A stretch of 64,000 nucleotides of DNA from Zingiber officinale (GCF_018446385.1 NC_055996.1:15425317-15489316), one strand, 5' to 3'. Positions 44,601-57,304 are shown, numbered from the stretch's first letter. The notes: generated by a model from the letters alone, not told the origin. Program-made: numbers and translations.

Positions 44601-46441
44601 ACATTTTTATTGCTAAAAAAGATGCAAAAAAACTAACATAGAATCACAAGTATGGATACTACCAAATAGCCCCTTATGGCAGCCTGAAGAATAATAGCAT
44701 CAGGTTCATTCAGAGAAGGGTCAGCTGGAGTATCAATTCTGTTAGCAAGAGATGGTGGAGCCTTTGAATTCACAATATTTGATGGAATTGGAGATGTTTT
44801 AACTGGCTTTTCTTGAGCTGGGGGGTTTTCTGACAAGTTATATTTTGATGAATGAAGAGTAGTTGTTGAAGCTTCTTGGCTCTGTTTGCTAGAGCAAACA
44901 GACACAGGTTCTGAGATAACACTGTCATTAAGCACTTGATGCTTGGATGATCTCTTATGGAAACTCCATCTACGTTTATCTGCTAAAGATTTTGCCTGAC
45001 AAAGCAGGACATATTAACAATCCATAAAAATTGACACGAGAAGATTCACAGTTTGAAAGGCAATCAATTAACGCTTGAGCATCAGAATTTCTTTATTCAA
45101 AAAGCCTTTTTTAGTTAAGGGATCCCAGTGGGATAAACAAATTAAAAAGAAAAAAACTTAGCTAATACAAGGTTGTTAAGTATTCTAGTCAAATTCATAG
45201 TGTATTATGCTACTACTGATGAAATAATAATATCAGTGTGAAAATGCCTTTTAGACATGATGTGCTTTATAGCAATGGAAAAAGCTTTAGTTTACTGAAG
45301 AGTGAAGTGAATTCACGAATCTGTACTATCATCTGCCATTTAATTCTCTCATTCAAGGTTTTTATTCTCTTGCAAGAGAGAAACAAGACAGAAAGAGGAA
45401 AAATCATTTATCAATTTTGTGGAAGGAAACAATATCAACTTGCTAGAGCTTGACATAGAATAATGGGTTATAGTCTCCTCATGAGATGACTAGAATTACC
45501 AGTGCAAATACATCGATGTTCAAATTTTCGTGAGATTTTACCAAAAAAGAAAAAAAAATTCAGTTGAGATTGACCAACTCACTGGGAAGAATCTAATTCA
45601 AATAATGAGCATATTGGATCTTAGCATCAAGAAGTATCTTCCACTATCAAAATTTGGTAGCAAAATTGGTTTCGTATTCTGTAGATCATAAAAGGAAAAA
45701 AAAACATACTAATAAAAATAGTAATTAGGATGCTCATTCCCACTCGTGGTATTCACTGTCTCTCTGTTCATCCACTTTCTTCAGTTTGCATTCACCAGGT
45801 TGACACTTAAAAATCAAACATCATGATTCGTTACACAGGCCAATGTCAATGATATACGAACATTCTCTCCTCTCAAATATTGAAACGGTTTAACACAGGC
45901 ACGCAATAATTACATTAGAAAACGAAAATCAAGGATCTAGCAAGAACAATGTGGAGTAACCTCCATCTCCAATCTTCCAGAGTTCAGATCCACAGGTAAG
46001 GGAAAATTCATCCGGATCAATGTACTCACGGAGATCCAAACAATCACTTGATTTACCTACTCAATTCACATTCGAAAGAGTAAGATGAGAACAGAGCTAA
46101 CTTGACTGGAGATTCAGCTAGATAGGAAGAACATGTTGATCTGATCAACATCACTTCGTTCACTAAATGAATGAATGAATATATATCAAGAGACCATGGA
46201 TCATGGATGCGACCTGTTCCAACTACTACGCAGAGAAGATCCTAGCATTCCCTTCACTTGCAGAAACAGCAAAGAGGATCCGAATTCCGATCCAGAAACC
46301 AGACATTCAGTATCAACTAAGCACGGCAATGAACCAGCGAACCAGAACGATTACCTCATCCACCACGTGCTCGTCGTCATCGACGGCATCCCCGCTACCG
46401 CAGCCGATGATCTTGAAGCATGAAGTAGAAGACCTTCCCAT
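41637..46441 (-). CDS. IQD32: IQ-domain (IQD) calmodulin-binding protein, IQD32-like
   Basis: Five coding exons on the minus strand: 46355-46441, 44663-44995, 44401-44595, 43368-43442 and 41637-43280. All have GT-AG borders and are multiples of three, giving 777 residues (Arabidopsis IQD32 is about 794). It starts MGRSSTSCFKIIGCGSGDA. Exon 2 has AKSLADKRRWSFHKRS and, at its end, the first IQ motif (IILQAAIRGYL). Exon 3 has IVKLQAAVRGHLVRRQA and CILAIIRVQAFVKGRL, so the IQ67 domain spans the exon 2/3 border, as in the whole family. The last exon is long, acidic and serine-rich, and ends with the DUF4005 region (GYMQATASARAKAHA, DTPPKKRHSLP). IQD proteins bind calmodulin and link it to microtubules, membranes or nucleus. 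No defect seen. Confidence 0.92.
44996..46354 (-). other. IQD32 intron 1
   Basis: 1359-bp intron with GTAATC donor (at 46354 on the minus strand) and GTCAG acceptor (44996). The ORFs at 45238-45453 and 46175-46423 on the plus strand are not credible genes. Confidence 0.75.
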
Positions 46442-47447
46442 CTCCGCCTCCCTCCCTCCGCTCCCCCTGTTCTCCCTTCGGCTCTGGTCTAGGGTTTGGA
46501 TCGCGTGCCCCCTTTTAGAAAGAAAGAAAGCAGGCTCTTCTCTTCCTCCTCCTCGGTTTCTCCGGAGCTCGGTTCCGGCGAAGCAGATCGAAAACGCCAG
46601 CCGCTTCAGTTAAATTAAATCCACTTAAATGCCGCTCGGCTGACATCCGCTCCCGATCCGTCAACATCCTCTCAGAACTCCTCTGCAACTTACCAACACC
46701 GTAGAATCCTCCTGCCATCGCGGGCCCAGACTTCAGGAGGCCGCTGAAGCAGGTACGAAACAGGGTTGTTAGAGTTTCCGTCTGCCTACCTACCTACCGT
46801 TGATTGAACGTCCATCGGTGTCGCTTCCGCTTCCGTTGAGGCGCCAGGACATACGATATTATTTTCAAAATCAATTAATATTATAACAATTTTAAAATTA
46901 ATAACACGTTATAATACTTTTATAAATAATTCTAACAAGTCGAAATAATTTAAATTAAATTGGAACAGTTTGGTCCCGTGTTAAAATATTTTAATTAATT
47001 TTAAAATAATTCGACGTACGCTGAGTGGCCTTTGAGTTATTCTTAACCAAGGCCTAATCATTGATGAAACTTGTTGGCTGCAGCCTAAGAATATGGAACT
47101 GGCTAACTGTTTACCATGCACTACTATGCAGCTGCAGCTAGATGACACTCCACTCCATCGCATGTTGCTTGTGACAGAAAAAGGAGCAACTATGATCCCA
47201 TTCCTGATCATCAGTGACAAGTAGCACATGGCCAAGCTGCTGCAAGAAAACCGAAGGTGCAGGGAAGACAGAGACTGACCACCATCATGGTGTGCATCTC
47301 ACGCAGCTCACCATCATAGGTTGACCTAATCGAGATAGAGGGGAAAGGCAGACATATTTGGGATCAGAATCAATTAGGGTTTCCATCTAGATCAAAATCA
47401 GATGGTATATTGGTTGTTGGGTACTCCTTCGAGTGGATTCTCAAAGT
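46442..47447 (-). promoter_or_regulatory. IQD32 5' flank
   Basis: GC/CT-rich directly upstream of the ATG (ctccgcctccctccctccgctcc, 46442-46465), the likely leader and promoter region. It is AT-rich from 46850. Bounded at about 47447 by the Tat2 3' LTR. No gene seen. Confidence 0.5.
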
Positions 47448-48291
47448 GAAGTGGTTATATCTCAAAACCAAGAAGACGACAGGCTGAGAATGTGACTCTG
47501 TGATTGACTGGATAAAGATTCTACGTTGTCCTATAAAATTAGGAGCTTAGTGTTGGGACGGGAAGAGATCCCTGACATTGACCTTCCAACACTCAAGTCA
47601 CTCATTGGTTTGGTAGAGATGAACAGTAGAAATCAACAGTACTAACTAAGAACGTGTAGAATAATAAAGTATCGCATATCTCCACATGTAGATAGAGACC
47701 CCTTTTTATAGTGTCATTGTAGCGTCATGTGTATGTATCACAAAGTATGTGCACGTTTTCAAAGCGTCATAAGAAAAGACAAATAAAAAAATATCATTGG
47801 CACCTTTCTTTAAGTGAGCACGCAAATCTCTGATGTGACAGACTATAAACTTCTAAAGTACTGTTTGTTTACTGGACATTCTCTATTGTCGGCGACACGA
47901 ACTTTCAAAAGAGTACGGTGAGATCTCGCTATAGGCCGACCGGGATCCGTTTTGTCGGGACATCACCAGCTCGATCGTCCTTCACTCGACTTTCCTATTG
48001 TTAGAGGGTTGTCTTTTGTCCGACCGGACATGTCGTCCGATAGGCAGGGACGGTGGGTCGGAAAACTTACTATTTGTCTCTTAACCCCAGCCACAGTTTT
48101 CGGAGGACGACCATTCGGACGGTCACGTCCGATCAACATTGAAGGCTCGTTCGACCAACCTCGCCTGATCTGTAGTCCTGAGCCTTTGACCGTTTTGACT
48201 TTGACTTCTACATTAGCTGGCCTTCCCCATCTTGACCCGTTCTTGTTCTTGGGGGGGGGGGGGGGGGGTACACCTCTATCGTCGTATCACA
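47448..48291 (-). repeat. Tat2 3' LTR
   Basis: Begins TGTGATAC on the minus strand (48291). The TATA box is the reverse of cctttttata at 47701-47710. The left border is placed by alignment to 54607 and is uncertain by about 10 bp. It contains an 18-G run at 48251-48268. It reads toward the IQD32 promoter. Confidence 0.75.
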
Positions 48292-48305
48292 AGTCTCTCC
48301 CTCAT
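48292..48305 (-). promoter_or_regulatory. Tat2 polypurine tract
   Basis: The minus strand reads gagggagagact just before TGTGATAC, matching Tat1 at 3228-3242. Confidence 0.6.
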
Positions 48306-49011
48306 GTCTAGTCAAAAAAGGCTGCAAGTTCGACTAACTGGACACTTAATATTTTTTGCAACTTTTCTTCCCGACCTAGCATTCTAGGGTTTAGAGCTGC
48401 CGCTCGACTAACACAATTGTCATTCTCACAACTCTTCAATCGCCGATCTCTGCACAATCAGAAGACTCCGAAATTGACATCGCTCGGACCTGACATGGAC
48501 GACACTTGGTCATTTGTTAGCCCTTTTATAATTTCTTTCCCGAGTGGCCACCTTTACTTAGTGTCTTTTAATTGCGGTTGACGTCACCATAATTTCTTGA
48601 AAATCACTCAAATCCCTTGTCATTAATGTAAAGCATGTCGTACATGCTTTTTAATCAAACGGTTGTTAATAATTTCCATTCCTCATTAATGTCACCTGTG
48701 ATTGGATGCCACATGTTGCTTTTCCTATCGCCAAATGTGTAATGTGACAGGTGACTGTTGGGATCTGATGTGATGGTTGTCTTTTCGAATTCGATGGTCA
48801 AAGCCTTATTTTTCCAAGCACTTGATCGGACGACTGAGGGTAGCCACCAACAGGGTTATTAAACCCTTTATTTCTTTCTTTGTCGTATCGCAAACATTCG
48901 TCTTCGTTTTCCTCTCCTTCGTTTCTTGCTCTTTGCTCATCGCTGACGATTTCCCTTCAATAAGTCCTCTCCTTTTTCTCCTTTCGATCTTCGCTTTTCA
49001 TCTTCTTCATA
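48306..49011. other. Tat2 spacer between LTR and antisense ORF
   Basis: Corresponds to 2347-3227 of Tat1 but lacks the 42-bp repeat array. The F/S/L-rich ORF at 48777-49055 runs into the aORF start and then a stop; I count only its end as aORF. Confidence 0.5.
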
Positions 49012-51387
49012 TGGTGTGTTCTCCTTCTCCACCCCCAGCTGCCCCTAGGTTGTAGTATACCTCCACCGAGTTAGATTTTAATGGCGACAAGGTATACTAA
49101 ATGAAAATGACTTATCACATTTCCGACGATCACCAAATCGTAACCCCTTCTGCCTATTCTCGCCCTCATACACCATTTGATGGCTTTCTTCCTTTCTTTA
49201 AAGACCAACTGTATGCCGGTCTGCGCTTTCCTATCTTTTTTTCTAAAGTTTGTAGGCATTTTCACATTCCCTTGTAACAGTTGGTACCTAATTTCTTTAG
49301 GTTACTGTACGGGGTTGTAGTATTATTCTGCCTATACGACATTCCTCTGTTGCCTCGTATTTTTCATTATTTCTATTACCCCAAAGTCTCCAAGCTGGGT
49401 GTCTTCCTCTTTCAAACCCAAGTGGGTGTCGTCTATTTTAAGAAGATGCCCACATCTGATAAAGGTTGAAAATCCCATTATTTCTATGTCTGACTTCTTG
49501 ACCGGCTCGATTTCTTGACCGGCTGATAGATGGAGCTGTCGAAATCTCCTACGTTGGGAAAATACCAATGGGAGCTGACCTACCTTTAAGCGGTTGTGCA
49601 CCTAGCCAGTTAGAAATACCATATACATAGGCTGCTACTGGAGGGTGTCCTATATATGTTCGGGTTGAGTTCCATCCGAGCTTAGCTGCCCAGCTCCTTT
49701 GGTAAGCCATTTTTCCTTCTGTCACTTTTGAATCTGACTGATTTTTTTTTTCTCTTTTGCAGCCCAAGTCATGTTCAAGGCGTTGCTCAACGGTAAGGGC
49801 GAACTAACCGATGCAAAAATCAACACCAAGGGGGCAGCCAAGCTGGAAACCCATAGGCTATTGCCAGTCGGGCAATCTGAAGAACAGACCGGTGAAGCAG
49901 AGGCAAGCTGGGTGGCGGCCAGTGATGTTGTAGCTAACATCGGTGAGCTGCCTCCCGAGCATCCTTCCATGCCACCTATAGCAGTCCCGTTGGAGTCAGT
50001 CACCTCCGGTGAACCACTGATCCACTTCCAATGCTGGAAAAGGCTCTAGTCGGAGGCTTCCTCCCTCTCAGAGTCCTCTGTTCCATAGACTTCCGCTGTC
50101 GCGTCGGCTACTTGGCCTCCATCAGAGCGGGACGAGAGATCTTCATTTGTTATCCCTGAGAGGATGGTCTGTCTACCAACTTCTCCATCATCTAATCGGG
50201 CTCCTTCTCTGTCCAAGTTGCCTACCGAGGCAACCATAGCACAGTTGATTTCCTACTTAATGCCCCCATCGGTTGACCCAGTGACCCCTACATCTATTAT
50301 TCGTTCCACCCCTCTATCCAAGTCCAAGGGCAAGGCAACCTCAGAACCCTCAAATCCGAGCGACCATAGGCATACCACAACCATTATCAAACTGCCAATT
50401 GACGACTGGCGCCATCTGAATGACGCTGAGTCGTACTCCCCCAAACATAAGATCTACATACAAGGCCCCTTGGCCTTGACCTGGGCGGATGCTAGGGCCA
50501 GGGCGACTATAATTCCACCTGGTGAGCTTACTGACAGCTTCAACCAGAAATCTACCAAGGTAAGCCTTATCCGGAGTTTCTTATTCGTTTTTCCTGGTCA
50601 ACCATAATTGACTCCTTTTACTTGCAATTCTGTGTGGAAAGTCTGGCTCTGTGCCAGAGACTGGCCCATCTAGAACATGAAAATAAACAACTACAGACCC
50701 CTATCGGGGAGACAAGTGTCTCATAGGCCTTAGTCGATCGACTAACCGTGGAGGCGACTCGACTAAAGAAAGACTTGGATACGACCTCCGAGCAGCTCTT
50801 AGGGTCTCAGTGGGCGCTGATAGTGGCAAAAAATAAAAATCATAATTAGGCCCTCCAGCTCGACCAGCTGACCAAGCAGGCTCATAACTTTGAGGCCAAG
50901 ATCAACTCTGCGAATGTTAGGAAGCTCAAGACCATCCAAGACTTAGATATCAAAAACAAAGAAGCCCGAGTCTTGGCCAAACAACTTGAGAAAGAGGAAA
51001 CAACCTTAGTCATAAAGCAAGTCGGTTGTATGGTCGAGCAAGCCATCCACGAACTCTAGCTTGGTGAGCATAAATGAGAAATTGTTAAAAAAAGACTCCG
51101 AGCTGCTAGCATCAAAAGTCGCATTGGAGGCCTCCCAAGCGCAATTCACTAAGTTCAAGGAAGAGGAGCCCGGTCGACTAGAGGCTTTCAAAGTCGAGTA
51201 CCTTCGCCTGGAGGCTTTCAACCAGATGTTGATCGATCAAACCTTTCAACTGTTCAGCTATGGCATTGATGGGACCCTTCAATAGCTAAAGGAGGGTGGC
51301 TATCCTTCCATTGAGGTCCCGATAGTTCATCAAGAGGGAGAAGACGTGGATTCACTCCCAGATGATGTAATTGTCGATCTGGCATAG
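49012..51387 (+). pseudogene. Tat2 antisense ORF, 'putative gypsy-type transposon protein', decayed
   Basis: Starts at ATG 49012 (MVCSPSPPPAAPRL then TAG). The conserved core is at 49170-49480 (DGFLPFFKDQLYAGLRFPIF, QLVPNFFRLLYGVVVLF, DIPLLPRIFHYFYYPK, FLFQTQVGVVYFKKMP). The middle holds GELPPEHPSMPPI near 49950. The end is a long coiled-coil-like region rich in L/A/K/E (50740-51260) finishing DDVIVDLA at 51387. Stops include one where KGWKSHYF is expected (TGG to TGA near 49467) and a TGA-TAG pair near 49524, plus frame changes. It runs opposite to pol, as in other Tat elements. Homologous to 1-2346. Confidence 0.75.
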
Positions 51388-51559
51388 CAGATTTGGCGTA
51401 GTTTCTTTTAACTTTATCCACATCCTTTTGTAGCAATGAAGTATTTCTTATAAAAATTTGCTAAGTTTAACTTGATGCACGTCCGTTCTGCATTTTAGAG
51501 TGCTCATTCATGTTAACCTTTACTTCTCATCTTCGAGACTTAGCTTCATCGATTTACTT

Positions 51560-52810
51560 AATGTTAGAGCAATACAGAGCACAAGAGCTAAGTTCGCCCA
51601 AAACTCGACCGAATGACACAATATTCTAGGATACTTGGCGTGAGGGCTTTGCTCGGTTATAACTTGACCGAACGACATGAGAGTCTCAGACACTTAGGTG
51701 CGAGGGTTTTGCTTGCTTATAACTTGGTTGAATGGCTTGAGAGTCTGGAGGCACAAGAGCATGCTCGCTTATAATCCAGTTGACTGTTCGAGAGTTTAGG
51801 ACACTTAGGCATAGGGCTTTGCTCACTTTTAACTTGGTTGAATGGTACGAGAGTCGGAAGGCGTGAGAGCATGCTCGCTTATAACCCGGTTGATTGCTCA
51901 GGAGTCTGGGACACTTAGGCACGAGAGATTTGCTCGCTTATAACTCAGCCAAATGACATGAGAGTCTGAAAGAGTGAGAGCATACTTGCTTATAACCCGA
52001 TTGGCTACTCGGGAGTCTGGGACACTTAGGTGTGAGGGCTTTACTAGCTTATAACTCGGTCGAACGACACGAGAGTCTGGAGGCGTGAAAGGATGCTCAC
52101 TTATAACCCAATTGGCTACTTGAGAGTCTAGGACACTTAGGCGTGAGGGCCTTGCTCGCTTATTACTCGACCGAACGACATGAGAGTCTAGAGGCGTGAG
52201 AGGATGCTCACTTATAACTCACCCAAATGGTGCGAGAGTTTGGGACACTTAGGCGTGAGGGCTTTGCTTATTTATAACTTGTCCGAACAGCTCAAGAGTC
52301 TGGAAGCGTGAGAGCATGTTCATTTATAACTCACCTGAACAGTGCGAGAGCCTGGGACACTTTGGTGTGAGGGCTTTACTCACTTATAACTCAGTCGAAC
52401 GACACGAGAGTCTGGAGGCATGAGAGCATACTGACTTATAACTTGCCCAAATGGTGAGAGAGTCTGGGACACTTAGGCGCGAGGGCTTTGCTCGCTTATA
52501 ACTCAGTCGAACGACACGAGAGTCTGGAGGTATGAGATCATGCTCGCTATAACCCAGTTGGCTAGTCGGGAGTCTGGGACACTTAGCGCGAGGACTTTGC
52601 TCGCTTATAACTTGGTAGAACGGCACGAGAATTTGGAGGCCGAGAGCATGCTCACTTATAACCAGATGGCTGCTCAGGAGTTTGGGACACTTGGCGCGAG
52701 AGCTTTGCTCACTTATAACTCGGTCGAATGACATGAGAATTTGGAGGTGTGAGAGCATGCTTACTTATAATTCGCTCAAATGGTGTGAGAGTCTGGGACA
52801 CTTAATAATT
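51560..52810. repeat. Minisatellite, ~55-bp half units in ~111-bp pairs
   Basis: About 21 half units, each containing cgcttataactcggtcgaacg or a variant and gagagtctgg. Two half-unit types alternate: one has gggacacttaggcgtgagggctttg, the other gaggcgtgagagcatgctcg. The pair is about 111 bp. It fills the spacer between the aORF end and pol of Tat2. Overlapping minor ORFs are artefacts of the repeat. Confidence 0.85.
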
Positions 52811-54606
52811 TTTCCTATAAATTTTTCAGCATTCATAGAATAAATATTTTTACAATTTACATAAATTCGATCGCAAACTTACTACCTGACCCGATAGGGT
52901 TATATATGGTTTATGCTCCATGGTCATCCAGATTCCTTCCGTTCTCATCTCGCAGATAATAAGATCCTAAGCTGAGCTTCTGTATACAGTCCACACCATG
53001 GGGCTTCTAGCTTGCTAACATACCGACCGGTTTAACTCTTTTCCAGACTAAGTAGTCGACCGAGAATGATCTGGGAATCACTCTTTTATTGTAGTTTTAC
53101 TTCATCCTTTGCTAGTATGCCATTAGTGGAATGACTACTTTATCTTTGATTTTATCTATCACGTCTAATTCCATAAGATGCCGCTTGGAATTGTCTTCGT
53201 CGTATAACTATCTTTGATCAGACTCCATGCCTATTTCGACTGGTACTACTACTTCTCCCCCATATACCAAGTGAAACGGGGTTATGCTGGTGGCTTCTCA
53301 AGGAGTGGTGCGATAGGCCCACAGCACGCTTGACAACTCATCAACCCAGCTTCCTCAACATGGTTAAGCCGAGTTCTGAGTCTTCTAATGATTTCTTAGT
53401 TAGTGACCTTCGCTTGGTCATTACTTTAGGGATAAGCCACCGAAGTGAAGGCCTATAGAATGTCATAGCTGGCACACTATTCTTTCAGCCTTCATCCTTG
53501 AAATTGCCTTTCGTTGTCAGAGACAAGCTTGTGAGGAACGCCGAACTGACACATGATATTTTGCTATAAAAATTTGATAACCATCTGCTCGGTTATCTTA
53601 GCGAGTGGTTTAACCTCTACCTATTTAAAGAAGTAGTCCACATCCATGAGAAAAAATTTTCTCTGGTCGGTCACTATGGAGAAAGGTTCAACAAAATCCA
53701 TGTCTCACTGGTCGAATGGGCAAGAGACAATGGATGGCTTCAGCTCTTCTGTAGGTCGGTGCGGTATGTTCTTGTATCTCTGACATGATAGGAAAGTCGC
53801 TACTATCTGAATGACATCTTCTTGCAAAGTAGGCTAAAAATATCCCGCCAATAAGATTTTTTGAGCTAGTGAACGACCGCCCTGATGATTGCTATAAGAA
53901 CCTTGATGTACTTCTTGTAAGATGTACTAAGCGTCTTCCTATCCATAATGTATTTTAGCAATAGCCTCGAGAAAACTCTCTTATATAAGTGGTCTCCTAT
54001 TAATGTGAACCACCAGTCTCTCTTTTTATCAATCGAGTCTGCTCTGGGTCAGTTGGCACGTTGGCCGATCAGAGGAATTCAATCAAAGGTGTTCTCTAAT
54101 CAATTGGTGCTCCTATTTCAACCACTCTCTCGATATGAGCTACTAACATCACTTGCTCATTCGATCTATCCAGCACTACGGGGCTTAAAGAACTTGCTAG
54201 CTTGATTAGCTCGTCCGTATATTGGTTGTCCACCTAAGGGATCTTTTGCACGATTACCTCTTAGAATCCCGCCTTTAACTTTTTAAAAGCCTCGACATAT
54301 AATTTTAATCTAGATTATTTATTTTAAAAGTACCTGAAAGTTGTTGGGCTTCCAATTGGGAATTTGAGTGGATAAGGACCCATGTTACTCCTACATGCCT
54401 AGCTGCTTGTAGACTAGTGAATAGAGCTTCGTATTCTGCCTTATTATTTGTGTCCTGATAGTCTAGCCGAACGGTTGCATCCTATCTTTTTGTGGAGATA
54501 TTAAAAGTATTCCTACTCCACTGCCTTGCCGAGTGGACAACCCATCCACATATACTTTCCAAGTTACCTCTGGCTCGGCGTTTTATATTTTAGTCACAAA
54601 ATCGGT
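52811..54606 (-). pseudogene. Tat2 gypsy pol remnant (RNase H, integrase)
   Basis: Minus strand, many stops. RNase H at about 54540-54260 reads NKAEYEALFTSLQAARHVGV then WVLIHSNSQL. The integrase zinc region and core are at about 53950-53000 (AGYF, LSCQRYKNIPHRP, MDFVEPFSIVTDQRKFF, GVPHKLVSDNERQF, then the E region). One zinc-ligand Cys seems replaced by Phe. The part below 53100 is too decayed to follow. Gag, protease and reverse transcriptase are not present. A chromodomain is not visible, as expected for Tat. Confidence 0.75.
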
Positions 54607-55471
54607 TGATCCTGTCCAAAATCGGTAAAGATGGTAAGCTGGGGATGTGACTTCAAAGTTGACGCGGTGAAGACTCCATGTAACCCTGCAACACAAAAAC
54701 GTCAGTGCCGGATCAGGAAGGGGTTCCCGGTGTTGGCCCTCCGATGCTCAAGTCAGTTTTTAGAGAGTAGCAAAGTGGAGAACTGTAGCTAAAGCGTGTA
54801 GAAAATGAAGTTACACATACCTCTCCTTATAGTTGGGAACCCCCTTTATAGTGGAACTATAATGTTCGTGCACGCATCTCAATGCATATGTATATTTTTC
54901 TAGGTATCCTAGGAAAAGACATGTGACAAAGTGTCCATGCCACCATTCCTTAAGTAGCCATGCAATCGTCTGATTTGACAACCTGAAAGCTTCTAAAGTA
55001 CGATTTACCTACTGGACATGCCTTGCTGTTAGCGGCACAAACTCCCAAAAAGATGTGATAAAATATTTAGTGGGGTCGTGTGTGGCCAACCGAAGTCTAC
55101 TCAGCTGGGTTGCCCCCACTCGGTAGTGTCCATCGAACTTGCAGGCTCATCATTTTCCTTATTTCCTGACAGCTATCAGTTATCTTGGTCTGACCGGATG
55201 TGGAGACCGGTCAGCGAGACCAGCAACCTCTTAGCCTTCTTTGTGGTTGAAGGACTATCTTTACATGTCCAAGAAATGCATGACTTGCTTGCCTCATAAG
55301 GTTATGCAATCCGCTTGGCCATACATGGTCCTCTCGACCATATTTGGTTTGCTCAGCCATACTTGGTTCGTTCAACCATACTTGGTCCGCTTGGCATACT
55401 TGGACACCCCACTCGTTCCCACCTTCAACGTCAACCGATCTTCCTTACTTTGACCTCTCCTTGGTAGGGCC
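54607..55471 (-). repeat. Tat2 5' LTR
   Basis: The minus-strand end GGACAGGATCA lies at 54607. The TATA box is the reverse of ccctttatagt near 54842. At the other end, about 20 bp of the LTR start are lost at the junction with G (55472); sequence up to there still aligns with the Tat1 LTR (ggggcccc..gggtcaaagtag). Confidence 0.75.
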
Positions 55472-57288
55472 TGTTAGTTAGAACCCTAGAGCCAATCATA
55501 TGATGATTGTTGTATTGACTCGATATATCATATTCCTATATACTTATAAAGGCATTTCATTATGGTTATTATACTTACTTGTATTGGTGCCAAATAACTA
55601 AGTATAATAGCGTCCTTGAATAAAAGGTTCTTATCTATATCAATCGATTGGTTAAATTAATAGTGAGATGATATAGAGAACACTACTCTTAATCATTCCT
55701 AGTCAAGTATTAACATTTAGGGACAATGTTAATGTGATGAGACTAGCATGTAGGTCAACTCGATGACTTGATCTCATAAGTCATAGATATAAAGATATCA
55801 AGTTGACACATGGGTATGCATTGGAGAATGTATATTGAATGACCCACCATGAGAAAGTATCATGGATCGTTATATGAGTGTCATATACTTTCTCATGTGA
55901 CTATTAGTATGACTATCAATCCTTGGACCTGAAGTCACCATGGTTCCCTACATAAAGAGTTGCATACTTTAGCTTCGTCAAACGTCACCCGTAAGTGGGT
56001 GGACTATAAAGGCGATTACTGAGTATGTAACAAATTATGCGGAGGGATGTGAGTGATGTAGATGAGATCTATCCCTCCTATATGACGGGAGTGACATCAT
56101 GATTCTTGATAGAGTGAGACCACTATGTGCATGGACATGCCCAAATGAGTCAATATGAGATATTGAGCTCATTTGTTTAGAGTGAGTCTACTTGGAGTTC
56201 AAGACATAAATTGATTAGAGGATGGCATGGTCTATGCCTCAGTTGATCAATTTAGATGTCAAGGACAGAAGGACATTATCATATATTGTGAGAGTCACAA
56301 TTAGTAGTCACAAAGGTGATGTTGGATCTCGACATTCTTGTAACTTGGGTAGTAATGATGTGTTGCTAGATACAGCTCATTACTTATGTTTCTAAATGGG
56401 TTTAGGAGTATTGCCAACGTTACAAGAACCTATAAGGTCACACACAAAGGGCAATTAGATGGAGAATGAGTTCATATGATGGACTAAGAGGATTAGGTTC
56501 ATATGATGAATCAAATTGGATTAAGAGTAATCCAAATTAAACTAATTGAGTTGGACTCAATTTGATTGATGTGTCAAATGAGTCTAATTTAGACTTGAAT
56601 TCATTGAGTCAATTTAATTCAATGAATAGAGATTTATTAAATTAAATTGACTTGAATCAAATGTTAGATTTGATCAACCATGGGAGATAAGAGGTCAAGT
56701 TTGACTTGACTTGAGAGGGAAGATGAAGGGTCAAGTTTGACTTGACCAAATGCCACCTCATTGTGACTTGGCATGGGGCCGGCCAATGATGATGGTCCAC
56801 ATCATCAAGGCTACATCAAGTGTGTGCCACCTAATGAGGGAGACCAAGAGTCATGACTCTTGGTATTACATGGAGGTTTAAAAGCCTCTAAAAGTGGTCA
56901 ACCACATTGTGTGTGTGAGTGAATGCATTTTTGTGTGCTCATTCAAGGCATCATCTTCTTCCTTTCTTCTTCTTCTCTCCCTCTCCTCCATTGTCAAAAC
57001 CCCTTGAGAGTGCTAGCACACTCTAAGTAGTTTTTCTCCATCTCTTGTCCATGTGGATACGTATAGAGGAGTGTTCACTTGACACTCTACGAGACCCGAC
57101 AACTTTTGGACGAGCGGGATAAGCGAAGGACTTCACTACAAAGGTATAATTTCTATCATGTAGATCTAGTGTAGATCTAGGAGAAAACTATGTATATGTA
57201 AATTTTTATCTTCGCACGGATCCGTGACAAGAACTTGGAGGTTTTCCGCAACGCAAAAAGCGATTTTTGCGGCTCGAAAGTTCCTACA
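55472..57288 (+). repeat. Element G 5' LTR
   Basis: 1817-bp LTR. It contains the same GTCAAGTTTGACTTGAC-type inverted repeats (56693-56745) as D but with many differences, so it is an older copy or a sister family. Confidence 0.82.
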
Positions 57289-57304
57289 GTGGTATCAGAG
57301 CCAC
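57289..57304 (+). promoter_or_regulatory. Element G primer binding site
   Basis: GTGGTATCAGAGCCAC directly follows the LTR: a perfect initiator tRNA-Met site TGGTATCAGAGC. Confidence 0.9.

Larger units (their letters stand above)
47448..55471 (-). mobile_element. Tat2: Tat-type gypsy element with antisense ORF and internal deletion
   Basis: Minus-strand order from right: 5' LTR (54607-55471, its first ~20 bp cut off by G), RNase H and integrase remnants, a 1.2-kb minisatellite, the antisense ORF on the plus strand, polypurine tract, and 3' LTR (47448-48291). RNase H lies almost directly against the 5' LTR, so the primer site, gag, protease and reverse transcriptase are gone. LTRs are clearly related but diverged, so it is an old insertion. 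Confidence 0.82.

Noticed and set aside
46980-47235. 84-codon ORF upstream of IQD32
   Set aside because: No recognisable domain, no splice or promoter context; likely chance.
49332-50237. Minus-strand ORFs opposite the Tat2 aORF
   Set aside because: The plus-strand frame has the conserved family motifs; these are its shadows, though pol of the element is on the minus strand.
51560-52810. Regular repeats that could look like a CRISPR array
   Set aside because: Half units are back to back with no unique spacers, in a plant retrotransposon between pol and the antisense ORF.
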